Origin: Winogradskyella arenosi
Lineage (GTDB): Bacteria; Bacteroidota; Bacteroidia; Flavobacteriales; Flavobacteriaceae
DNA length: 64,000 nucleotides
Direction: 5' to 3'
Assembly (NCBI RefSeq): GCF_003337305.1
Contig: NZ_QPJO01000003.1
Span: forward strand, 248,001-312,000
The translations under genes were made by a program, and so were the position numbers. The notes below the pieces were generated by a model. The model ran no database searches. It was not told the origin of the DNA and was given only the letters and a program-made list of their open reading frames with translations. How positions within the stretch are numbered: position 1 is the first letter of the stretch; each line of letters begins with the position of its first letter. Below are positions 59,123 to 64,000 of this stretch, in pieces.

Positions 59123-61495
59123 ATGGAAAACAAAACTTGTTTTCACTGTGGAGATGACTGTGGACATCATCCAATAACATTTCAAGATAAATCATTCTGT
59201 TGTCAGGGATGCAAAACCGTTTTCGAGATTTTTAATGAAAACGATCTTACTTGTTATTATGATCTACAAAAATCACCTGGTGCGGTTCCTAAAGAAATTG
59301 AAGGTAAATATGATTTTCTTACCCAAGAGAACATCATTGATAAACTCACAGAATTTAGAGACGACAACTTAGAGATTACAACTCTTTATATTCCGCATAT
59401 CCATTGCAGTTCTTGTATTTGGATCTTAGAAAACCTCAACAAATTAGATCCTAACATCACCGGATCGCAGGTCAACTTCGGCAAAAAAACGGTTAGAGTT
59501 ACCTATAAAAATACCACCAACTTAAAATCTGTAGTCTTACTTTTAAGCGCTATTGGCTATGAACCTTACATCAGTTTAGATGATTTTAGTGCCGGTAAAA
59601 AAGAAATTAACCGTTCGCTTATTTATAAATTAGGCGTGGCTGGTTTTGGGTTTGGAAATATTATGTTTTTATCCTTTCCGGAGTACTTTGAGGTGAATGA
59701 GTTTTGGCTAGAACAGTACAAACCGTTGTTTCGCTGGCTTATGTTTGCGCTCTCCTTACCCATCGTATTTTACTCCGCACAAGATTATTTTATTTCGGCT
59801 TACAAAGGCCTAAAAGCAAAAATCTTAAACATTGACATTCCTATAGTTTTAGGTATTACTGTTTTATTTGTAAGGAGTACCATTGAAATTACTTGGGACT
59901 TAGGATCTGGATTTTTTGATAGCTTGGCCGGTCTTATTTTCTTCTTACTCACGGGAAAGTTTTTTCAACAAAAAACCTATGATTTCTTATCCTTTGAACG
60001 CGATTATAAGTCCTACTTTCCTATTGCCATCACTAAAATTAATCATGAAGGCTATGAGGAAACCATTCAGGTTTATGATATCAAAAAAGGCGATCGTATT
60101 CTTATACGGAATGAAGAATTGATTCCTGTAGACGGCATCCTTATTAATGGAAACGCAAAAATTGACTATAGTTTTGTTACCGGAGAATCGCAGACCTTAC
60201 GCAAACACTCTGGAGATAAATTGTTTGCTGGCGGTAAACAAACCCAAGGCGTTATTGAAATGGAAGCCCTTAAATCGGTAGAACAAAGTTACCTCACGCA
60301 ACTTTGGAGTAACGATGTTTTTAATAAAGATAAAGAAGAAGGCTTTACAAACATTACCAATAAAATTAGCAAGCACTTCACGCTAGCTATTTTAACCATA
60401 TCGCTGATTGCTACGAGCTATTGGTTATTTAGAGACCCCAGTAAGGCGATGAATGTTTTTACTGCCGTTTTAATTATAGCCTGCCCTTGTGCCATTGCAC
60501 TTTCCGCCCCTTTTACCTTTGGAAATCTTTTAAGGCTCTTCGGAAAACATAAGTTTTACGTTAAAAATGCCAGTGTTATAGAGAAACTCGCGCATATTAA
60601 TACCATTATTTTTGACAAGACGGGTACCATTACCTCCAATAGAAAAAGCCATGCAAAATACGCAGGAACTGAACTTTCTGAGGAAGAACATCAGGTATTA
60701 AAAAGTTCGCTGCGTGGATCTAACCATCCGCTAAGCCGTACGCTCTATAGCATTTTAAAAGCCAATAATATTGAAACCTTAGATACGTTTGAAGAGCATA
60801 TTGGAAAAGGTATTGTTGTACAACACAAGACCCTTAACATGAAAATTGGCTCAGCCAGTTTTGTGGGGAGTCCAGAAGAGCGTTCGGTATTAAACACTAC
60901 AGTTCATGTTAGTAGCAATAATGTTTATAAAGGGAAATTCACCTTTTATAACAGTTACCGCAAAGGTGTTTCTAAACTTTTTAACACCCTCAAAAAGCAT
61001 TATGATTTGGTGATTCTCTCCGGAGATAATGAAGGTGAACGCGAAAACCTAAAAAAATTACTTCCTGCAAAAACCAAACTTATTTTTAATCAAAAACCGG
61101 AGGACAAGTTAGAGTTTATAAAATACCACCAAACGGAAGGCGCCAAAATTATAATGATTGGAGATGGCTTAAATGATGCTGGTGCCTTAGCCCAGAGTGA
61201 TGTTGGTATTGCGCTATCGGAAGACGTTAATGTCTTCTCCCCAGCTTGTGATGCTATTTTAGATGCTACAAAATTTAATACGTTGTATCAATTTATTAAA
61301 GCTTCTAAATCCGCTATAAAAATCATTCAATGGAGCTTTGTTCTGTCCTTCATATATAATGTTGTAGGACTTTACTTTGCCGTTACGGGACAATTAGAAC
61401 CGGTAGTAGCTGCAATTTTAATGCCCTTAAGCTCAATTAGTATTGTGATATTCACCACAATTACCACTAACTTTTTAGGAAAGAAATTGAAATAA
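59123..61495 (+). CDS. ccoI: Cytochrome-oxidase-type copper P1B ATPase (CcoI/FixI)
   Basis: 790 residues. The N-terminal cysteine-rich domain CFHCGDDCG...FCCQGCKTVF (about 5-35) is typical of CcoI. A heavy-metal-binding domain with HIHCSSCIW (about 92-101), eight membrane segments, the CPC motif ACPCAIALSAP (about 452-462), phosphorylation site FDKTGTIT (Asp near 497) and GDGLNDAGALA follow. It exports copper to the periplasm for assembly of cbb3 oxidase. It is divergent from the FNR-like gene and followed by ccoS after 72 bases carrying a second FNR-like box. Confidence 0.95.
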   Translation: MENKTCFHCGDDCGHHPITFQDKSFCCQGCKTVFEIFNENDLTCYYDLQKSPGAVPKEIEGKYDFLTQENIIDKLTEFRDDNLEITTLYIPHIHCSSCIWILENLNKLDPNITGSQVNFGKKTVRVTYKNTTNLKSVVLLLSAIGYEPYISLDDFSAGKKEINRSLIYKLGVAGFGFGNIMFLSFPEYFEVNEFWLEQYKPLFRWLMFALSLPIVFYSAQDYFISAYKGLKAKILNIDIPIVLGITVLFVRSTIEITWDLGSGFFDSLAGLIFFLLTGKFFQQKTYDFLSFERDYKSYFPIAITKINHEGYEETIQVYDIKKGDRILIRNEELIPVDGILINGNAKIDYSFVTGESQTLRKHSGDKLFAGGKQTQGVIEMEALKSVEQSYLTQLWSNDVFNKDKEEGFTNITNKISKHFTLAILTISLIATSYWLFRDPSKAMNVFTAVLIIACPCAIALSAPFTFGNLLRLFGKHKFYVKNASVIEKLAHINTIIFDKTGTITSNRKSHAKYAGTELSEEEHQVLKSSLRGSNHPLSRTLYSILKANNIETLDTFEEHIGKGIVVQHKTLNMKIGSASFVGSPEERSVLNTTVHVSSNNVYKGKFTFYNSYRKGVSKLFNTLKKHYDLVILSGDNEGERENLKKLLPAKTKLIFNQKPEDKLEFIKYHQTEGAKIIMIGDGLNDAGALAQSDVGIALSEDVNVFSPACDAILDATKFNTLYQFIKASKSAIKIIQWSFVLSFIYNVVGLYFAVTGQLEPVVAAILMPLSSISIVIFTTITTNFLGKKLK

Positions 61496-61504
61496 ATAGG
61501 CAAT

Positions 61505-61518
61505 ATGATATTTATCAT
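61505..61518. promoter_or_regulatory. FNR-like box upstream of ccoS
   Basis: ATGAT-ATTT-ATCAT, perfect five-base arms with a four-base centre. The centre lies 36.5 bases from the last G of the -7 element at 61541-61548, exactly as at ccoI. Confidence 0.7.
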
Positions 61519-61540
61519 GTTTTTAAACCGGTATCAATAC

Positions 61541-61548
61541 TAATTTTG
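61541..61548 (+). promoter_or_regulatory. ccoS-ccoNO operon -7 element
   Basis: TAATTTTG, exact TAnnTTTG match, 19 bases before the ccoS ATG. Confidence 0.6.
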
Positions 61549-61567
61549 AGCCGTAACTTCAGTAGGT

Positions 61568-61756
61568 ATGAGTGTTATTTATATATTATTAACCATAAGC
61601 ATTATTGTGGCTATCGGATTTTTTATTGCTTTTATCCTCGCGGTAAAAAGCGGACAATTTGATGACAGCTACACCCCATCGGTGCGCATGCTTTTTGAAG
61701 ACGAACTGGTCAAAGAAAAACCAAAATCAACAAATAAAACCACTAAGACTAATTAA
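61568..61756 (+). CDS. ccoS: cbb3 oxidase assembly protein CcoS
   Basis: 62 residues. One membrane helix (about 3-27) is followed by the family motif AVKSGQFDD and [11 protein letters not shown]. CcoS is needed to load heme b and copper into CcoN during assembly of cbb3 oxidase. It sits five bases ahead of ccoNO, the normal position. Confidence 0.93.
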   Translation: MSVIYILLTISIIVAIGFFIAFILAVKSGQFDDSYTPSVRMLFEDELVKEKPKSTNKTTKTN

Positions 61757-61761
61757 TTATT

Positions 61762-63954
61762 ATGGAAGTACAACAATTCTATTACGATAATAAAATCGTT
61801 AAAAATTTCCTTTATGCCACCATTTTTTGGGGTGTAGTAGGTATGGCTGTAGGATTACTACTCGCATTTATGTTTGTGTTCCCCAACCTTACCGATGGCA
61901 TTTCATGGCTAAGTTTTGGGAGGTTAAGACCTTTACACACCAACGCTGTTATTTTTGCATTTGTTGGTAACGCTATTTTTGCTGGGGTCTATTATTCCAC
62001 ACAACGTTTATTAAAAGCCCGTATGTTTAACGACACCTTAAGTCAAATTAACTTTTGGGGTTGGCAAGCAATTATTGTGGCAGCGGCAATTACCTTACCT
62101 TTAGGGTATACCTCATCTAAAGAATATGCCGAATTAGAGTGGCCTATAGATATTGCTATTACTTTAGTTTGGGTCGTTTTTGGCTGGAACCTTATCGGAA
62201 CCATATTAAAACGTCGTCAGCGTCACCTATACGTTGCCATTTGGTTTTACCTCGCTACGTTTGTTACGGTTGCCGTTCTTCATATTTTTAATAGTTTAGA
62301 ACTACCTATTAGTGGCATGAAAAGTTACTCCGTTTACGCTGGGGTTCAAGATGCCTTGGTGCAGTGGTGGTACGGACACAATGCGGTGGCCTTTTTCTTA
62401 ACCACTCCATTTTTAGGATTAATGTATTACTTTGTTCCTAAAGCGGCCAATAGACCGGTATATTCTTACCGCTTGTCAATTATTCACTTTTGGTCATTAA
62501 TCTTTATATACATCTGGGCAGGACCGCACCACTTATTATATACAGCCTTACCAGAATGGGCGCAAAACCTAGGAGTTGCTTTTTCTGTAATGTTATTAAT
62601 GCCATCTTGGGGTGGTATGATCAACGGACTTCTTACACTCCGTGGCGCATGGGATAAAGTTCGTACAGATCCGGTTTTAAAATTTATGGTTGTGGCCCTT
62701 ACCGGTTACGGTATGGCAACTTTTGAAGGCCCTTTACTCTCCTTAAAAAATGTAAATGCCATTGGTCACTTTACAGATTGGATTATTGCACACGTGCACG
62801 TTGGAGCCTTAGCTTGGAACGGTTTCTTAACCTTTGGTATGGTCTACTGGTTAATCCCAAGACTATTTAAAACTAAATTATTCTCTACAAAATTAGCGAA
62901 TGCACATTTCTGGATTGGAACCTTAGGAATTATCTTCTATGCTTTACCATTATACGTGGCTGGTTTCACCCAAGCGAGTATGTGGAAACAATTTAATCCA
63001 GACGGTACTTTAAAATACGGTAACTTCTTAGAAACGGTAACCGAAATTATGCCAATGTACTGGATGCGTGCTATTGGAGGAACCCTTTATATTATTGGTA
63101 TGCTCATCTTACTTTATAATGTGGTAGCCACAATACAAAAATCTAAAGTTAGTGTTGAAGATGAATTAGCTGAAGCTCCTGCATTACAACGTGTTTCTAA
63201 ACACAGAGTTGCTGGTGAAGGATGGCATAGTGTATTAGAACGTAAGCCTATTAAACTGACTATTTTTGCAACCATCGCTATTTTAATTGGTGGAATTGTT
63301 CAAATTGTCCCTACAATTTTAGTGAAATCAAACATCCCTACTTTAACCAGTGTAAAACCGTATACACCTTTAGAATTAGAAGGGCGTGATATTTACATCC
63401 GTGAAGGTTGTGTGGGTTGTCACTCTCAAATGATTCGTCCTTTTAGAAGTGAAGTAGAACGTTATGGCGAATACTCTAAGGCCGGAGAATACGTTTACGA
63501 TCATCCATTCTTATGGGGAAGTAAACGTACTGGACCAGATTTACACCGTATAGGTGGCAAGTACTCAGACAACTGGCATCTTAATCACATGTACGATCCA
63601 CAAAGTACCTCATCAGGTTCTATTATGCCATCTTATAAATGGTTGGTAAAAAATGAATTAGATAAGACGCAAACAGAAGCTAAAATGCGAGGTATGGTAC
63701 AACTAGGCGTGCCTTATACTGAAGAGGACATTGCTAATGCACAACAGCAAATGACCACTCAGGGTACACAAATTGAGAAAAATTTATATGCTGATCCTGA
63801 TTTTGAAGCGACTTATGAAGCAGATAAACAAAACGGAGGACCTGATTTTGTAGAAATGCGTGATCGCGAAATTGTAGCCTTAATCGCCTATTTACAACGT
63901 TTAGGAACAGATATTAAAGTGCAAGACATTGCTCCTGAAACCGCTAAAAATTAA
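61762..63954 (+). CDS. ccoNO: cbb3-type cytochrome c oxidase, fused CcoN-CcoO
   Basis: 730 residues. The CcoN part (about 1-475) has about twelve membrane helices with heme and copper ligands in [36 protein letters not shown] and [12 protein letters not shown]. The CcoO part (about 500-730) is a membrane-anchored mono-heme cytochrome c with [20 protein letters not shown] (heme site near residues 549-553). In most Proteobacteria these are two proteins; the fusion is characteristic of Bacteroidota. It reduces oxygen with high affinity and pumps protons. ccoQ follows after six bases. Confidence 0.96.
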   Translation: MEVQQFYYDNKIVKNFLYATIFWGVVGMAVGLLLAFMFVFPNLTDGISWLSFGRLRPLHTNAVIFAFVGNAIFAGVYYSTQRLLKARMFNDTLSQINFWGWQAIIVAAAITLPLGYTSSKEYAELEWPIDIAITLVWVVFGWNLIGTILKRRQRHLYVAIWFYLATFVTVAVLHIFNSLELPISGMKSYSVYAGVQDALVQWWYGHNAVAFFLTTPFLGLMYYFVPKAANRPVYSYRLSIIHFWSLIFIYIWAGPHHLLYTALPEWAQNLGVAFSVMLLMPSWGGMINGLLTLRGAWDKVRTDPVLKFMVVALTGYGMATFEGPLLSLKNVNAIGHFTDWIIAHVHVGALAWNGFLTFGMVYWLIPRLFKTKLFSTKLANAHFWIGTLGIIFYALPLYVAGFTQASMWKQFNPDGTLKYGNFLETVTEIMPMYWMRAIGGTLYIIGMLILLYNVVATIQKSKVSVEDELAEAPALQRVSKHRVAGEGWHSVLERKPIKLTIFATIAILIGGIVQIVPTILVKSNIPTLTSVKPYTPLELEGRDIYIREGCVGCHSQMIRPFRSEVERYGEYSKAGEYVYDHPFLWGSKRTGPDLHRIGGKYSDNWHLNHMYDPQSTSSGSIMPSYKWLVKNELDKTQTEAKMRGMVQLGVPYTEEDIANAQQQMTTQGTQIEKNLYADPDFEATYEADKQNGGPDFVEMRDREIVALIAYLQRLGTDIKVQDIAPETAKN

Positions 63955-63960
63955 TTCACG

Positions 63961-64000
63961 ATGTTAAAATTTGTAAAAAATCATATGGATAGCATTTCTG
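63961..64000 (+). CDS. ccoQ: CcoQ-type cbb3 oxidase subunit, first 13 codons only
   Basis: The last 40 bases begin an ATG frame MLKFVKNHMDSIS, the usual start of flavobacterial CcoQ/FixQ-like subunits, in the expected place after ccoNO. The gene runs off the window, so the identification rests on these residues and on gene order. Confidence 0.65.
   Translation, partial: MLKFVKNHMDSIS

Noticed and set aside
1..64000. CRISPR arrays, tRNA or rRNA genes, prophage or complete insertion sequences
   Set aside because: No regularly spaced direct repeats, cloverleaf sequences with CCA-type ends, or transposase or integrase frames were recognised by eye; a tRNA scan would be needed to exclude a missed tRNA.

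Overview
The window is chromosomal DNA of a low-GC, probably marine member of the Flavobacteriaceae (Bacteroidota). The signs are: many promoters with the Bacteroidota -7 element TAnnTTTG (some with a TTG about 19-23 bases upstream); type IX secretion C-terminal sorting domains on two exported proteins; a fused CcoN-CcoO oxidase subunit; the alternative bacteroidotal GlmU-like protein; and ECF sigma factors paired with small periplasmic sensors. I see no rRNA, tRNA, CRISPR array, prophage or intact insertion sequence.

Layout. 1-12.5 kb is mostly housekeeping: carB (cut by the left edge), rpmH, a NhaC-family transporter behind a compact SAM-riboswitch-like leader, a lytic transglycosylase plus cardiolipin synthase operon with a structured leader, mtaB, an oligopeptide-binding lipoprotein, a GlmU-like enzyme and rpmE. 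12.6-19.8 kb holds a DUF4199 protein, a polyprenyl-phosphate-type glycosyltransferase, a phosphosugar mutase with an MsbA-like exporter, and a first ECF sigma locus. 19.8-28.4 kb is an accessory island, all on the minus strand: a BNR-repeat lipoprotein, SCO1, a YwqK/MORN-type lipoprotein, a YHYH lipoprotein, two EF-hand proteins, a DUF6090 membrane protein, a CotH-family lipoprotein, and a second ECF sigma factor with a one-pass putative anti-sigma factor and a membrane-anchored metal-sensor-like protein.

28.5-37.5 kb carries an RsmB-like methyltransferase, a secreted endonuclease I, purL and an orphan PL6 polysaccharide lyase with a palindromic operator. 37.8-46.3 kb is fatty-acid activation and beta-oxidation (acyl-CoA ligase, MarR regulator, FadN/FadJ-type fusion, thiolase, acyl-CoA dehydrogenase) interrupted by a four-helix-bundle (IVS-type) gene flanked by inverted repeats. 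46.4-55.4 kb carries two decayed gene ends, a CBM9 lipoprotein, a trehalose pair (GH15 divergent from an OtsA-OtsB fusion) and two exported metallopeptidases. 55.4-64 kb carries a MoxR-type ATPase plus VWA protein, an FNR-like regulator and the start of the cbb3 oxidase cluster (ccoI, ccoS, ccoNO, ccoQ cut by the right edge).

Most striking are two regulatory systems read directly from the sequence. First, five exact-spacing copies of an ECF (sigma-E-like) promoter, RCAAGTTW-N12-RCATCTAAA, lie only inside the 23.6-27.8 kb island. They precede an EF-hand gene/YHYH/YwqK/SCO1 unit, a second EF-hand gene, CotH, the anti-sigma/sensor pair, and one orphan short terminated transcript with no good ORF. 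I infer a self-contained, possibly metal-responsive sigma regulon analogous to CnrYXH. Second, the NhaC-family gene has a minimal SAM-I-like aptamer that lacks P4 and has a tiny P2. It begins at the predicted transcript start, and its P2 strand can pair with the sequence that would otherwise mask the ribosome-binding site. In addition, two FNR-like boxes sit at identical distance from the -7 elements of ccoI and ccoS.
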